From: Lysinibacillus sphaericus
GTDB taxonomy: Bacteria > Bacillota > Bacilli > Bacillales_A > Planococcaceae
Assembly (NCBI RefSeq): GCF_001629735.1
Contig: NZ_CP015224.1
Coordinates: 1,984,001-2,048,000 of the forward strand
Reading direction: 5' to 3'
Length of the DNA: 64,000 nucleotides
Shown: positions 27,777 to 37,990 of the stretch, piece after piece
Layout: each line of letters starts with the position of its first letter
Numbering within the stretch: the stretch's first letter is position 1
Program-made: the position numbers and the translations under genes
The notes under the pieces: model-generated
Database searches by the model: none
Told to the model about the DNA's origin: nothing
The model's input: the letters and a program-made list of their open reading frames with translations, nothing else

Positions 27777-28613
27777 TTATTTTGGTTGCCAAGAAACAAG
27801 AGCTGCATGAAAATCATGACGATAGTAATAGCGTCCATCTTTTTCTTCAATAAAAGGCTCCAGAGATTCCTCAATATGTGCTTGTAGGACATCTGTATTT
27901 AATATTTTTTTACTTTGTGCCGTCACTAGCTGCTCATAGCTTTCATAAGTATATACGCGTTCTAAAGGGATGATTTGGCAATCAGCGTATATATCCATTT
28001 CGTACAGTAGATTTAAAAACTCAATATAATCTCTTCGAGGGAATTTAATTGTATAGCCATACTTTTCATATAGTCGTTCATAGTGTGGCTGAATAGGCCC
28101 TGTCGTCATCCCTATGATGGCACGTTTCGTCGCCAGTCGATTCATATGCCCTAAAGCAGCTTTAATTTCATACATACGGTAAAAACAATTCACGCCTAAG
28201 ACGATATCATGGGGCTCTATATCATCTTTTTCTAAACGTTCCCATTTTGCATGTACATATGAAACGTGCTTCTGATGAGGCATGCACTGCTGTAAATACT
28301 GTAGCATACTTTCAGAGCTATCCACACATGTGAGCTTGTCTACTCTATCTGCTAAAGGAAACGTGTAATTGCCCCAGCCAGGACCAATTTCTAATACAGA
28401 ATGTTGGGGGTCAATACTTTTTTGAAGCTCCTGAAAGATACGTGCAGCATATGGATCCGTTTGCCCCATATTTTTCCGTGCCACAGATTGAGCCCAAAAT
28501 TGCTCCTCTAGCTGATCATTCACCATACGCTCAGGCATATGCCCTTGCCAGTCTTTCATACCTTCTTGCCATAATGCTTCAAAATTAATGGCTAATGGTC
28601 CTTTTCTTGTCAT
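27777..28613 (-). CDS. Class I SAM-dependent methyltransferase in the cobalamin operon
   Basis: 278 residues. SVLEIGPGWGNYTFPLAD (about 91-108) is the SAM-binding loop and VDSSESML the acidic second motif. Its start overlaps the cbiP stop by four bases, so it is translationally coupled to the cobalamin genes and is the last cistron before the terminator. It is not one of the known Cbi/Cob methyltransferases, which have a different fold. Substrate unknown; a corrinoid-related or cobalt-related role is only inferred from position. Confidence 0.78.
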   Translation of the reverse strand: MTRKGPLAINFEALWQEGMKDWQGHMPERMVNDQLEEQFWAQSVARKNMGQTDPYAARIFQELQKSIDPQHSVLEIGPGWGNYTFPLADRVDKLTCVDSSESMLQYLQQCMPHQKHVSYVHAKWERLEKDDIEPHDIVLGVNCFYRMYEIKAALGHMNRLATKRAIIGMTTGPIQPHYERLYEKYGYTIKFPRRDYIEFLNLLYEMDIYADCQIIPLERVYTYESYEQLVTAQSKKILNTDVLQAHIEESLEPFIEEKDGRYYYRHDFHAALVSWQPK

Positions 28614-30109
28614 ACAGATACCTCTATAGATAATAATTCATATATTTTTTTCATATCAAGATTTGCTCGTACATGACTAGCTAACATGTTATAGGCATCT
28701 TCTCTTCGTTCAGCATCACTTTTTACTTCACGTGGTAAAGCAGCTAAACCTTTTTTCATACGGATGTCATTGATAAGCTGACGAGTATAGGTACGATTAT
28801 GAAATAAACCATGGAAATACGTACCAATTACCTGTTCGTCTTGACTAACAGCCCCATCTTCACGACCATCTTCAAGCAGTAAAAACGGTGTAACTTCTTC
28901 ACGTAAAATTTTTGTTCGCCCTAGATGAATTTCATAGCCTGTCAAAGTATCCTGTCCTCTTGTGCCAGTCATTTGAACCGTTTTTTTATTGCCTACGAAA
29001 ATAGTTTCCATCGGCAATAAGCCAAGACCATCAGCAGATTCACCATTTCCCTCCACTGCATCTGGATCTAATAGCGTCTCACCAAGCATTTGAAAACCAC
29101 CACATATTCCAATAATTTTGGTGCCATGCTCCCTTAATCGGGCAATGGCTTGATCGAAGCCTTGAGCCTTTAACCAGGCTAAATCATCGATGGTACTTTT
29201 CGTTCCTGGGAGTATCAGCAAATCTGGCGTACCGAGTTCATGAACTTTTCCAATTAATCGAACTCCCACTTCAGGCTCATCAAAAAATGGATCAACATCT
29301 GTGAAGTTTGAAATACGGGGTAAACGAATCATCGCCACATCGACAGCAAATTCCCCTGGTTTTGGCTTTTTAAAGCGTAATGATGATAAAGCGAGCGAGT
29401 CCTCCGCTTCAATATTGACCTCTAAATAAGGCACAACACCTAGTACGGGAATGCCTGTTTCTTGCTCCACCCATGCCAAACCATCATCCAATAATTCACG
29501 CATGCCTCTAAATTTATTGATGATTAACCCTTTCACTCGTGCTCGCTCCGCTTCATCTAGCAATGCCAGTGTACCAACAATCGAGGCAAAAACCCCACCA
29601 CGATCAATGTCGGCAACAAGGACAACCGCTGCATCTGCTAAATGAGCCATTCGCATATTAGCAATATCACGATCCTTTAAGTTAATCTCTGCTGGGCTTC
29701 CTGCCCCCTCTAAGACAATGACATCATATGTATTTTGAAGCGAACGAACTGATTTTTCCACAATGGGCATGGCTTCCTGTACAAAATTATTGCGATATGT
29801 TTTGGCATCCATATTTAAAAAATGCTTCCCGTGGACAATGACCTCAGACATCATATCTTGCTTTGGTTTCAGCAAAATAGGGTTCATATCAGTCGTCGCA
29901 ACAACACGGGCAGCTTCAGCCTGTACTCCTTGTGCTCGACCAATTTCTCCGCCATCTTTTGTTACAAATGAATTAAGCGCCATATTTTGCGATTTAAAGG
30001 GGACAACTTTAAAGCCATCATCTGAAAATATACGACACAACGCCGTACAAATCATACTTTTTCCAACATCGGAAGCTGTTCCTTGAATCATGATTGATTT
30101 TGCTGGCAT
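28610..30109 (-). CDS. cbiP: Cobyric acid synthase
   Basis: 499 residues. N-terminal dethiobiotin synthetase-like ATPase domain (IQGTASDVGKS P-loop) and C-terminal glutamine amidotransferase domain (GICGGFQMLGE nucleophile). It amidates four side chains of adenosylcobyrinic acid diamide. ATG 30109 is preferred over the TTG at 30115 by spacing to GGAGG. A 143-base gap separates it from cobO, with nothing recognisable in it. Confidence 0.95.
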   Translation of the reverse strand: MPAKSIMIQGTASDVGKSMICTALCRIFSDDGFKVVPFKSQNMALNSFVTKDGGEIGRAQGVQAEAARVVATTDMNPILLKPKQDMMSEVIVHGKHFLNMDAKTYRNNFVQEAMPIVEKSVRSLQNTYDVIVLEGAGSPAEINLKDRDIANMRMAHLADAAVVLVADIDRGGVFASIVGTLALLDEAERARVKGLIINKFRGMRELLDDGLAWVEQETGIPVLGVVPYLEVNIEAEDSLALSSLRFKKPKPGEFAVDVAMIRLPRISNFTDVDPFFDEPEVGVRLIGKVHELGTPDLLILPGTKSTIDDLAWLKAQGFDQAIARLREHGTKIIGICGGFQMLGETLLDPDAVEGNGESADGLGLLPMETIFVGNKKTVQMTGTRGQDTLTGYEIHLGRTKILREEVTPFLLLEDGREDGAVSQDEQVIGTYFHGLFHNRTYTRQLINDIRMKKGLAALPREVKSDAERREDAYNMLASHVRANLDMKKIYELLSIEVSV

Positions 30110-30252
30110 AATCAATTATCCTCCGTCATTATAGGTGTCACGCTGTTCCACGAGACACAGATATTTGCCTTTCTTTCGTTAGGTTTTCTCTCCTATCCAT
30201 CATGCGTTACCTAGCTCAGGAGTAAATCCTCGACCCTAAAGGTAAAGGTATA

Positions 30253-30789
30253 TTAAAATTCAAGCCCCTTCACAGCTGGAATACCTTCATCATAATAATG
30301 CTTAGTAGCATCAATCGTAGAAACTAAATCCGCCATTGCTAGCAACGCGGGGTTGGCACTGCGTCCAGTCACCACTAGATGCATGGTCGAAGGACGTTGC
30401 TGAATTGCTTCTATGACTTCTGCCAGTGGTAGAACATCATCAATTGGAAACTTACTTATAGCCAATGCATTATTTAGCTCATCTAGCACTAATAAATCAA
30501 TGCTGTCATCTTGTAGAGCTGCCTTCGTTTTTTTCCAAGCCTTTGCTAAGGCTACACGATGCTCCTCAGGTGTTTTGGTCCAAGTGAAGCCAATACCCAT
30601 TTGTTCCATTTCCACACCAAGCTTACGCAGGGCAATTTGCTCTCCATACGTACGCTCAGGTGATTTAATAAATTGCATATAGCGCACATTTAACCCACGA
30701 CCGATCGCACGTAATGTAACACCTAGGGATGCTGTCGTTTTGCCCTTTCCTTCGCCTGTATACACTAAAAACAAGCCTTTTCTTGCCAT
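30253..30789 (-). CDS. cobO: Cob(I)yrinic acid a,c-diamide adenosyltransferase
   Basis: 178 residues from ATG 30789 (AAGGAGG upstream); a longer frame has no ribosome site. YTGEGKGKTTASLG is the inverted P-loop-type motif of the BtuR/CobA/CobO family, and LVLDELNNAL follows. It attaches the 5'-deoxyadenosyl group to cobalt. The gene order matches the btuR position of the B. megaterium operon. Confidence 0.93.
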   Translation of the reverse strand: MARKGLFLVYTGEGKGKTTASLGVTLRAIGRGLNVRYMQFIKSPERTYGEQIALRKLGVEMEQMGIGFTWTKTPEEHRVALAKAWKKTKAALQDDSIDLLVLDELNNALAISKFPIDDVLPLAEVIEAIQQRPSTMHLVVTGRSANPALLAMADLVSTIDATKHYYDEGIPAVKGLEF

Positions 30790-30802
30790 GCTGTTAGCCT
30801 CC

Positions 30803-31363
30803 TTATAGCCAAGTTGTCTTTTCTTCAAATGGCGTACGCTTCTTGTCGGTGAACTCCTGCACTTGTGGGTAGCCAATAAAAATTGTCCCTACCACTTTCT
30901 GTGCTTCACTTGCACCGATAAACGAATGCATGCGTGAATCATGTACAAGACCAACACCACGTGTACGCCAAACAAAGCCAAGACCTAGCTCCTCTGCTGT
31001 TAACCACATTGACATAATGGCGCTACATACAGCAAAAACGTTGTCCTCTGTCGCATCGGTATCCCCTTCCACCACATCTGCTGTTACAACAATAGCGACG
31101 GGGGTTGTTTGTACAACCTTTAATGAGCTTTCCACTAAATTCGGCTTTGTCGGAAAGCGTTCTTGTAAATAAGCGCTTGCCATTTCCTCATAACGATCCA
31201 TAGCTTCACCTTGAATGATGTAGAAATGCCAAGGCTCTCTCATTCTGTCATTAGGGGCAAATGTAGCAGCCTCTAAGATTTGCTCAATTTTCTCTTTTTC
31301 TACTGGTTGTGCTGTGTAATTTCGAATAGCTCGACGCTTTTTTAGTGCTTCGATGACTGTCAT
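30803..31363 (-). CDS. Nitroreductase-family protein in the CbiY position
   Basis: 186 residues with the FMN-binding nitroreductase fold (KKRRAIRNYT at 8-17, PWHFYII, GLGFVWRT, IFIGYP). It lies between cobA and cobO with 33- and 13-base gaps, the place held by cbiY in the B. megaterium cobalamin operon. BluB, which makes dimethylbenzimidazole, is in the same superfamily, but I do not see enough to call it BluB; reduction of cob(II) to cob(I) for CobO is an alternative. Confidence 0.75.
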   Translation of the reverse strand: MTVIEALKKRRAIRNYTAQPVEKEKIEQILEAATFAPNDRMREPWHFYIIQGEAMDRYEEMASAYLQERFPTKPNLVESSLKVVQTTPVAIVVTADVVEGDTDATEDNVFAVCSAIMSMWLTAEELGLGFVWRTRGVGLVHDSRMHSFIGASEAQKVVGTIFIGYPQVQEFTDKKRTPFEEKTTWL

Positions 31364-31396
31364 GTTGCTTCCTCCTTCTGCTCTCTTATGAGATGA

Positions 31397-32164
31397 TTAT
31401 GAAAAAGCAAGTCCCTGCTCTTCAAACCATTGTATTTTTTCACGTACATTGACGACATCGCCAACTACAATCATGGAAGGATTATGATACCCTTCACGTT
31501 CAATAATGTTCGCAATTTCATCTAGTTGCCCTGTTATCGTTCGTTGTTGAGCAGTTGTTCCCCATTCAATAACCGCTACTGGCGTTGTGGCTTTACGCCC
31601 ATTCTCGATTAATTTTCGAGCTATATAGGCAATATTGCCAACGCTCATATAAAAAGCGACAGTATCAATGCCGGTTGCTAATGCTGGCCAATTCAAAAAA
31701 TCCTGTCCTTTTTCTTCTCGGCCATGTCCAGTCACGAGGGCAAAGCTTGTGGCAAAGTCTCTATGTGTCACAGGAATCCCAGCATAAGCTGGAGCCGCAA
31801 TACCTGCAGTTATACCCGGCACAATTTCATAGGAAATGCCATGATTTTTTAAGATTTCAGCCTCTTCTGCACCACGACCAAAGACGAATGGATCGCCACC
31901 TTTAAGACGTGTAACAATTTTGCCCTGCTGCGCCTTCTCCACAAGTAATGCATTAATTTCATCTTGAATTAGGTGGTGCTTTCCTGGTAATTTCCCACAA
32001 TAAACGAGTTCCGCATCCTTTTTCGCGAAGTCTAGCAATGCTGGATTCACAAGACGGTCATATGCAATAATATCAGCCTTTTGAATACATTCCAGACCAT
32101 AAACCGTAATGAGCTTTGGATCTCCAGGTCCTGCGCCAACGATATAAACTATTCCATCCTTCAT
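31397..32164 (-). CDS. cobA: Uroporphyrinogen-III C-methyltransferase
   Basis: 255 residues of the tetrapyrrole methylase fold: IVGAGPGDPKLITVYG at the start, RLKGGDPFVFGRG (SUMT signature), and PGITAGIAAPAYAGIPVTHR. It methylates C2 and C7 of uroporphyrinogen III to precorrin-2, entry to both siroheme and cobalamin. It overlaps the sirC stop by four bases. Confidence 0.95.
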   Translation of the reverse strand: MKDGIVYIVGAGPGDPKLITVYGLECIQKADIIAYDRLVNPALLDFAKKDAELVYCGKLPGKHHLIQDEINALLVEKAQQGKIVTRLKGGDPFVFGRGAEEAEILKNHGISYEIVPGITAGIAAPAYAGIPVTHRDFATSFALVTGHGREEKGQDFLNWPALATGIDTVAFYMSVGNIAYIARKLIENGRKATTPVAVIEWGTTAQQRTITGQLDEIANIIEREGYHNPSMIVVGDVVNVREKIQWFEEQGLAFS

Positions 32165-32802
32165 TGCTTTGCTCCCATCAATAGTTGTTGTAAATAAGCT
32201 TCACGTCTATCCATCTCACCTTGACGTGTCCATTCTAGGATGTTTGGCTCTAGCAAGGCCTGTAATGCCTCACGTCTTTGTGGGCCTTTATCAAACTTGG
32301 CAACAATCATTAAACGAGCTTGCTGCAAAAAGCATACGTAATCTTCATAGGCATCATCAAATTGATCCTCTAAATCTGCTTTAATTTTTCGTGCTAGCCC
32401 AGGACTTGCTCCCGATGTCGAGACAGTTAACACTAAAGGACCACGACGAACTGTCGCGGGAGTAATAAAATCACTTTCACTTTGTCTATCTGTTCGATTC
32501 ATTAATTGCCAATGCTGTGCCGCCTCTTGCACGGCTTCGTTAACAGTCGTCACATTTGTGGCAGCAATAATAAGGATTGCATCATCCAAATCACGTGGTT
32601 CAAACTCTTTTCGTTTCCAAGTAATTTGCCCCCACTCGACTAGTGGCTGTAAATCTTCATGTAAGGTCGGACTAACGATGACGATATTCGCCTTCGCTGG
32701 TAAAAGGGATGCCACCTTTTGTGTGGCTACGTGACCACCGCCTACGATTACAACTGTTTTATATTCTAGATTAATATGAATAGGAAAATAATTAGTCATC
32801 AT
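32161..32802 (-). CDS. sirC: Precorrin-2 dehydrogenase
   Basis: 213 residues. FPIHINLEYKTVVIVGGGHVA (NAD-binding) and VSTSGASPGLARKIK are conserved in the CysG N-terminal/SirC/Met8 group. It oxidises precorrin-2 to sirohydrochlorin, the substrate for CbiX. The start overlaps cbiA's end by 11 bases. It may also add a metal like Met8, but the presence of cbiX suggests dehydrogenation only. Confidence 0.88.
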   Translation of the reverse strand: MMTNYFPIHINLEYKTVVIVGGGHVATQKVASLLPAKANIVIVSPTLHEDLQPLVEWGQITWKRKEFEPRDLDDAILIIAATNVTTVNEAVQEAAQHWQLMNRTDRQSESDFITPATVRRGPLVLTVSTSGASPGLARKIKADLEDQFDDAYEDYVCFLQQARLMIVAKFDKGPQRREALQALLEPNILEWTRQGEMDRREAYLQQLLMGAKQ

Positions 32803-34159
32803 TCTTCACCTTCTTGCAAGCTGTTAACCAATTGTCAACTAGCTTTGGGTTTGATACAAAATGAAAATGCGTATAACCAGCCACCAAATTCCCTACTTGA
32901 TAGCCTTCTTGTTTTTTGCCAAAGCGACCAATCGTTTCGTAGGCCGGTGTGTGATGGGAGCCATTATATTTGGAATAGTGGAATTCATGTCCCTTTGCCT
33001 GTTCCTCTGAACCGATTAAGAAATTACCTGCTGTACCAAAAATTTCACGATAGCCAAGTGCTGCTAGCTTTGTTTGCATAGCTACCTCCCCTGGGATTAC
33101 ACCTATCATGTCATAACGCTCTCCATGGCTATCTGTAATAGCTTCTGTTAAATACATGAAGCCCCCACATTCAGCCAATGTCGGTAGACCTTTGTTTATG
33201 GCTGCACGTATAGATTGTTTGGCAATCGTATTTGCAGCAAGTGTCTGTGCAAACTCTTCAGGAAAGCCACCCCCTATATATAAGCCATTAGCCTCACTTG
33301 GTACTGGCTCATTGGCAAGTGGTGAGAAAAATTGTAATGTCGCACCTTTCGCCCGTAATAACGCCAAATTTTCTTCATAATAAAAATTAAATGCCGCATC
33401 TTTTGCTACAGCGAGACAAATATTTTGTGTAGGCTCCTCTGTAAATAATTTGCCTGATTCCTGAAGTACAGGGGCCTTAGTGATACGGAGTAATTGCTCT
33501 AAGTCAATGGTCTTGGCCATTAGTTCTCCTAGCTTGTCAAAAAATGAATGCAGCTCTCCTCTTTCAATAGCAGGGACTAGTCCTAAATGACGACTTGGAA
33601 TATCAATCCCTTCCTCGCGCTTTAAGTAGCCGATTACAGGAATACCACATTCTTGTTCAATAGCAGCCTTAGCAATTTCATAATGACCCACACTACCCAC
33701 CTGATTGGCTATCACACCAACGATATTTGGTTTATCTGATAATAATTGAAATCCTTTGACAACTGCCGCAACACTTCTAGCCATACTTGCACAATTAACG
33801 ATTAAAATAACAGGACTCTCTGTCACTACACTGATATCTGCGGCAGAGCCAGCATCTGATAATGGACTTTTGCCATCATAAAAGCCCATCACCCCCTCAA
33901 TAATAGATACATCCGCATCCTCACTAGCGCGTGCTACAATATCACATACTGCTTCATGCGAGAACATCCAACTATCAATATTGCGTGATATTCTACCTGT
34001 TACGGCCGTATGATAGGTTGGATCGATATAATCAGGTCCGCATTTAAAGCCCTGCACGACTTTCCCTTTATTTTGTAAAGCCTTCATCAGTCCAATGGTA
34101 AAAGTAGTTTTGCCTACCCCACTGCCTGTCCCGGCTAATACAAAGCGATTGGTTTGCAT
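32792..34159 (-). CDS. cbiA: Cobyrinic acid a,c-diamide synthase
   Basis: 455 residues. P-loop GTGSGVGKTTFTIGLM at the start, ADVSIIEGVMGFYDG in the middle, and a C-terminal amidotransferase domain with LAECGGFMYL. It amidates the a and c acetates using glutamine and ATP. Eleven bases separate it from cbiG. Confidence 0.95.
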   Translation of the reverse strand: MQTNRFVLAGTGSGVGKTTFTIGLMKALQNKGKVVQGFKCGPDYIDPTYHTAVTGRISRNIDSWMFSHEAVCDIVARASEDADVSIIEGVMGFYDGKSPLSDAGSAADISVVTESPVILIVNCASMARSVAAVVKGFQLLSDKPNIVGVIANQVGSVGHYEIAKAAIEQECGIPVIGYLKREEGIDIPSRHLGLVPAIERGELHSFFDKLGELMAKTIDLEQLLRITKAPVLQESGKLFTEEPTQNICLAVAKDAAFNFYYEENLALLRAKGATLQFFSPLANEPVPSEANGLYIGGGFPEEFAQTLAANTIAKQSIRAAINKGLPTLAECGGFMYLTEAITDSHGERYDMIGVIPGEVAMQTKLAALGYREIFGTAGNFLIGSEEQAKGHEFHYSKYNGSHHTPAYETIGRFGKKQEGYQVGNLVAGYTHFHFVSNPKLVDNWLTACKKVKNDD

Positions 34160-34170
34160 GGACTTCCTCC

Positions 34171-35292
34171 TTAAAATTGGTATCTAGCAACTGAAATCGT
34201 AGCATTACCTGATTTTTTCTTTTCTAAGATAAGTGATTTGGCCTGAGCATAACGCATTGCCGCAGGTTCACTGACACCGTATGCCCCTGTATATTTAAAG
34301 ACTGTTTCCGAAGGTGATGGAAACTCAATTTCATTTAATTCTGATGGTGAATAGGTAACGAACTCCCAATCATATTTTTTTGTAATATCGAGGAAGCATT
34401 GCTCATCTTTCTTCAAATCAATTGTACAAAGTGCCTTCACACTTTTTTTCGAAAGATTAAGCTCTGCCAGGGTTTCATCAATGACTTGTTCAATCTCCTC
34501 AATAGATGTACCACGATTACAGCCCATGCCTAAGACAATTGATTTTGGTCGATAAATGACACCATTTTCAAGCAAAACTTCTTCTTCTCGTTCGATTATA
34601 CGGTCCGTTATTAACAATGTTGCATGAGGCTTAGCCTCTATGGCCGTCTGTGTAGATGGATAAATTTTAATTTGCTCTGGCATTGGTGTATCACGCATCC
34701 ACCAATCCCGTTCACCAGTTTCCTGTACAATAGCCACATGTTCCTCATTGACGACAGAAGCACTGACAGGCGTTAATTTATCGGCACTATCCCAAACCCA
34801 GCCAAAGCGTGCACCAAATAAATCGACAGGAATAGTCTTTTGCACATCGGAAGCTGTTGTAATAATAGGGTTGGCACCAAGAGCTGCCGCTACCTCATGC
34901 GTTAGTTCATTGGCACCTCCAAGATGTCCTGACAAGACACTTATTACGTTTTCGCCTCGATCATCAATAACTACAACACCTGGATCAGTCTTTTTATCCT
35001 TTAAAATGGGGGCAATCATTCGTACAACTGCTCCTAAAGAAATAATTAAAATCAAACCTTTGTATTGTTTAAATAGAGTCGGCAAAAGCAAACGCACTGT
35101 TCCGGTAAACAGTTGAATATGCTTTTCCTCCTCATCACCCTGTTCAAATTTACTCATATAATACAAATCACTTGCTGCAAACGTTTGTTGGAGTCGTCGT
35201 CCTATTTGAACACCGTGCTTTGTAATCGCTACAACAGCATATGGATTGCGCTGATCAACTTCTGGTAATATCCCCTCTTGTAACTCAATCAC
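34171..35292 (-). CDS. cbiG: Cobalt-precorrin-5A hydrolase
   Basis: 373 residues. AITKHGVQIGRRL N-terminal domain, SVLSGHLGGANELT and TTASDVQKTIPVD in the centre, and LGMGCNRGTSIEEIEQ in the C-terminal domain are CbiG hallmarks. It opens the delta-lactone and releases acetaldehyde, the anaerobic ring contraction step. It overlaps cbiF by eight bases. Confidence 0.93.
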   Translation of the reverse strand: MIELQEGILPEVDQRNPYAVVAITKHGVQIGRRLQQTFAASDLYYMSKFEQGDEEEKHIQLFTGTVRLLLPTLFKQYKGLILIISLGAVVRMIAPILKDKKTDPGVVVIDDRGENVISVLSGHLGGANELTHEVAAALGANPIITTASDVQKTIPVDLFGARFGWVWDSADKLTPVSASVVNEEHVAIVQETGERDWWMRDTPMPEQIKIYPSTQTAIEAKPHATLLITDRIIEREEEVLLENGVIYRPKSIVLGMGCNRGTSIEEIEQVIDETLAELNLSKKSVKALCTIDLKKDEQCFLDITKKYDWEFVTYSPSELNEIEFPSPSETVFKYTGAYGVSEPAAMRYAQAKSLILEKKKSGNATISVARYQF

Positions 35293-36070
35293 TTGTCTTC
35301 ACACCTTTTCTAAAGCCGTGTGTAAAGGTTGCATCATATAATTTCGAGCGATATTGATCCTTATCATGAATATTAGGATCTAGCGCCCAGCCTGCTAGAA
35401 TCATCGCATGCTTACGAATTCCATTCACACGCATCGCTTCATCTAATTCGATTAATGTTGTACGAACAATTTTTTGATCTGGCCAAGAAGCACGTTGAAT
35501 AACTGCTACGGGTGTGTCATCAGCCCAACCAGCACTTTGAAGTTCTTTGACAATTTTCTTTGTGAGCGTCGCACTTAAGAATAGAGCAATTGTACAATGA
35601 TGGCTTGCTAAATCACGTAATTTTTCAAATTCGGGTACAGGGGTACGCCCTTCAGCACGAGTTAAAATTAAAGTTTGTGTTAAATCAGGAATCGTTAGCT
35701 CAGCCCCAATTGCCGCTGCTGATGCAAAAACAGAGCTAACCCCTGGAATAACTTCGTAGCCAATGCCTTGCTTTTTTAAGAGTGCTACTTGTTCCATAAT
35801 CGCTCCATACATAGCCGGATCACCTGTATGCATGCGAGCTACTATTTTCCCCGCATGGACCCGATCAGCCATCACAGCGACCATTTCCTCTAAATGCATC
35901 CCAGCTGTTCGAATAATTTCCGCATCTGGTCTAGCTTTCGCAATGAGATCTTCACTCACTAATGAATCTGTATACATCACTACATCTGCTGTCTGTAACA
36001 TATGTAAGCCTTTTACTGTAATTAAATCTGGATCACCAGGACCAGCGCCGACTATATAGATTTTTTTCAT
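35285..36070 (-). CDS. cbiF: Cobalt-precorrin-4 C11-methyltransferase
   Basis: 261 residues of the tetrapyrrole methylase fold (IVGAGPGDPDLITVKG, MHTGDPAMYGAIMEQ, PGVSSVFASAAAIGAELT). The YTDSLV segment and gene order between cbiG and cbiL assign C11 specificity. It meets cbiL by a one-base overlap. Confidence 0.92.
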   Translation of the reverse strand: MKKIYIVGAGPGDPDLITVKGLHMLQTADVVMYTDSLVSEDLIAKARPDAEIIRTAGMHLEEMVAVMADRVHAGKIVARMHTGDPAMYGAIMEQVALLKKQGIGYEVIPGVSSVFASAAAIGAELTIPDLTQTLILTRAEGRTPVPEFEKLRDLASHHCTIALFLSATLTKKIVKELQSAGWADDTPVAVIQRASWPDQKIVRTTLIELDEAMRVNGIRKHAMILAGWALDPNIHDKDQYRSKLYDATFTHGFRKGVKTSD

Positions 36071-36777
36071 TATTTACGCACCACCATTAATGTTAAATAT
36101 TCTAAATCGACACCATCCAACTCGCGTACATCCCAAATGACTTCTTCGTCAGATGTTACCTTTGTCACAACAGATGCTTGATCCAGTAAATCTAAATCAC
36201 GTAGTACCTGTAGCATTAAATCAATTACTTTTGCTACTTTAATAAAGACTACAGCATCATGACTTTCAATCGCTTCTCGCATTGCCGCATAATCATCATA
36301 GGCAGGAATGATCGCCACACGATCATCACCATCAGCTAATGCAATGCCCAGGCGAGAAGCGGAGCCATTAAATGAAGATATCCCCGGAACCGTACGAATT
36401 TCTACATCTGGATGCATGTCCTGCATTAACTTCATCATATGGATAAACGTACTATATAATAACGGATCACCTTCTGTAACGAAGGCCACATCCTTGCCCT
36501 CCTGTAATTTTTCATATACAAGCTCGACTGACTTTGTCCATTCACGCTCAAGGACAGCTTCATCCTTCGTCATAGGAAATACAAGACCAAGCATATCTTT
36601 TTCCTCTGGATTAATATAAACGTCTACAATACGATGGGCATAGCTCTTACTGCCTCTCAGCTTTTTGGGATAAGCAATAACAGGTGACTCTTGAATCACA
36701 CGAAACGCCTTCACTGTAATTAATTCTGGATCGCCAGGACCAACGCCCAAGCCATATAAAACACCTAAATTAGTCAT
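36070..36777 (-). CDS. cbiL: Cobalt-precorrin-2 C20-methyltransferase
   Basis: 235 residues. [18 protein letters not shown] at the start and [14 protein letters not shown] in the middle fit CbiL/CobI. It adds the C20 methyl group to cobalt-precorrin-2. It overlaps the cbiET end by eight bases. Confidence 0.93.
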   Translation of the reverse strand: MTNLGVLYGLGVGPGDPELITVKAFRVIQESPVIAYPKKLRGSKSYAHRIVDVYINPEEKDMLGLVFPMTKDEAVLEREWTKSVELVYEKLQEGKDVAFVTEGDPLLYSTFIHMMKLMQDMHPDVEIRTVPGISSFNGSASRLGIALADGDDRVAIIPAYDDYAAMREAIESHDAVVFIKVAKVIDLMLQVLRDLDLLDQASVVTKVTSDEEVIWDVRELDGVDLEYLTLMVVRK

Positions 36778-37990
36778 GATTTTCTTCCTTTCGATAAGCC
36801 GAAATAATATATATTGGATTTAATGGCACAAAGCGTGTCATATCTAAAATCGGTTTGCTACGCGCAAGCTGTGCCTGTAAAATATCAACCGCAAAATCAC
36901 AAGCCTTAAACGCTTCCACTGCTTTATATAAATTTTCAATTGTCGCTGCATTTAAAACAATGCGACCATTTGGTTTTAAGCGGTTACAGCACAATTGTAG
37001 TAATTCGACCATTTCACCACCAGTCCCACCGATAAAAATGGCATCAGGGTCTGGGAAATGTTCGAGTCCCTCTGGAGCTTTACTATGAATGGCTGTTAGA
37101 TCCACACGGAATTTTTGCTGATTGTGTAGACAGTTTTCTAAATCAGGTGCATTTTTTTCAACGGCGTATACTTGTCCCTCAGGTGCAAGCTTACCTGCTT
37201 CAATGGCCATAGATCCTGTACATGTGCCAATATCCCAAATAACACTATCCTTTTGAAGTTGCATCGCCTGTAAGCTTAAAACACGAATTTCCTTTTTGGT
37301 AATGAGTCCTTTATCTGGCTTTCGTTGAGAAAATTCTTCATCATCAATACCGAGCTTGTAGCGTTTTGGTTCAAAGGTTTGTTGTAAAATAACTACGTTG
37401 AGAGGGGAAAAATGTGTGGTCTCCATTTCATCTAACGAATACCAACCATATTTTTCACCTTCACCCTGTAGATTTTCGGCTACAAATGCTCGATATTCGG
37501 TCATTCCAAAATGCTTTAAATAACGTGCGAGCGCATTTGGGCTATTTTCAGCATCTGTTAATAGAGCTATTTTCTTGTTCCCATCGATGCGCTGTGCCAA
37601 GCCTTTCATAGGTCGTCCATGAATACTTGTGACATAAGCATCCTGCCAGCTTTCTCCCATTTTCGCGAAGGCTAGTTGTATGGAGCTCATGTATGGATAA
37701 ACCTCCAAATCTAGCTTTTTCGCTAAATAGCCGCCAACGCCGTAAAATAATGGATCTCCTGATGCGAGAATAATCGTATCTCTTGTTTCCTCTGACAATC
37801 TCTCAACAAGTGCTGAAAGACCTCCTTTGATCTTGATTTTTTCCCCTGTAAAATGTGGAAAAAAATCAAGCACGCGCTCACCACCGACAAGTACCTCACA
37901 GTCTTCAATCCACTGGTGGTATTGTGGTAATAAGCTTGCTAATCCGTTATCCCCGATTCCAATTAATTTCATCGATCGATGCAATGTCAT
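36770..37990 (-). CDS. cbiET: Fused cobalt-precorrin C5/C15-methyltransferase (CbiE-CbiT)
   Basis: 406 residues. The N-terminal half (about 1-200) is a CbiE tetrapyrrole methylase; the C-terminal half (about 210-400) is CbiT, a class I methyltransferase and decarboxylase with [15 protein letters not shown]. The two activities are fused as in CobL and B. megaterium CbiET. The listed ATG overlaps cbiD by 44 bases; an in-frame ATG at 37972 starts [10 protein letters not shown] and is also possible. Confidence 0.93.
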   Translation of the reverse strand: MTLHRSMKLIGIGDNGLASLLPQYHQWIEDCEVLVGGERVLDFFPHFTGEKIKIKGGLSALVERLSEETRDTIILASGDPLFYGVGGYLAKKLDLEVYPYMSSIQLAFAKMGESWQDAYVTSIHGRPMKGLAQRIDGNKKIALLTDAENSPNALARYLKHFGMTEYRAFVAENLQGEGEKYGWYSLDEMETTHFSPLNVVILQQTFEPKRYKLGIDDEEFSQRKPDKGLITKKEIRVLSLQAMQLQKDSVIWDIGTCTGSMAIEAGKLAPEGQVYAVEKNAPDLENCLHNQQKFRVDLTAIHSKAPEGLEHFPDPDAIFIGGTGGEMVELLQLCCNRLKPNGRIVLNAATIENLYKAVEAFKACDFAVDILQAQLARSKPILDMTRFVPLNPIYIISAYRKEENHD

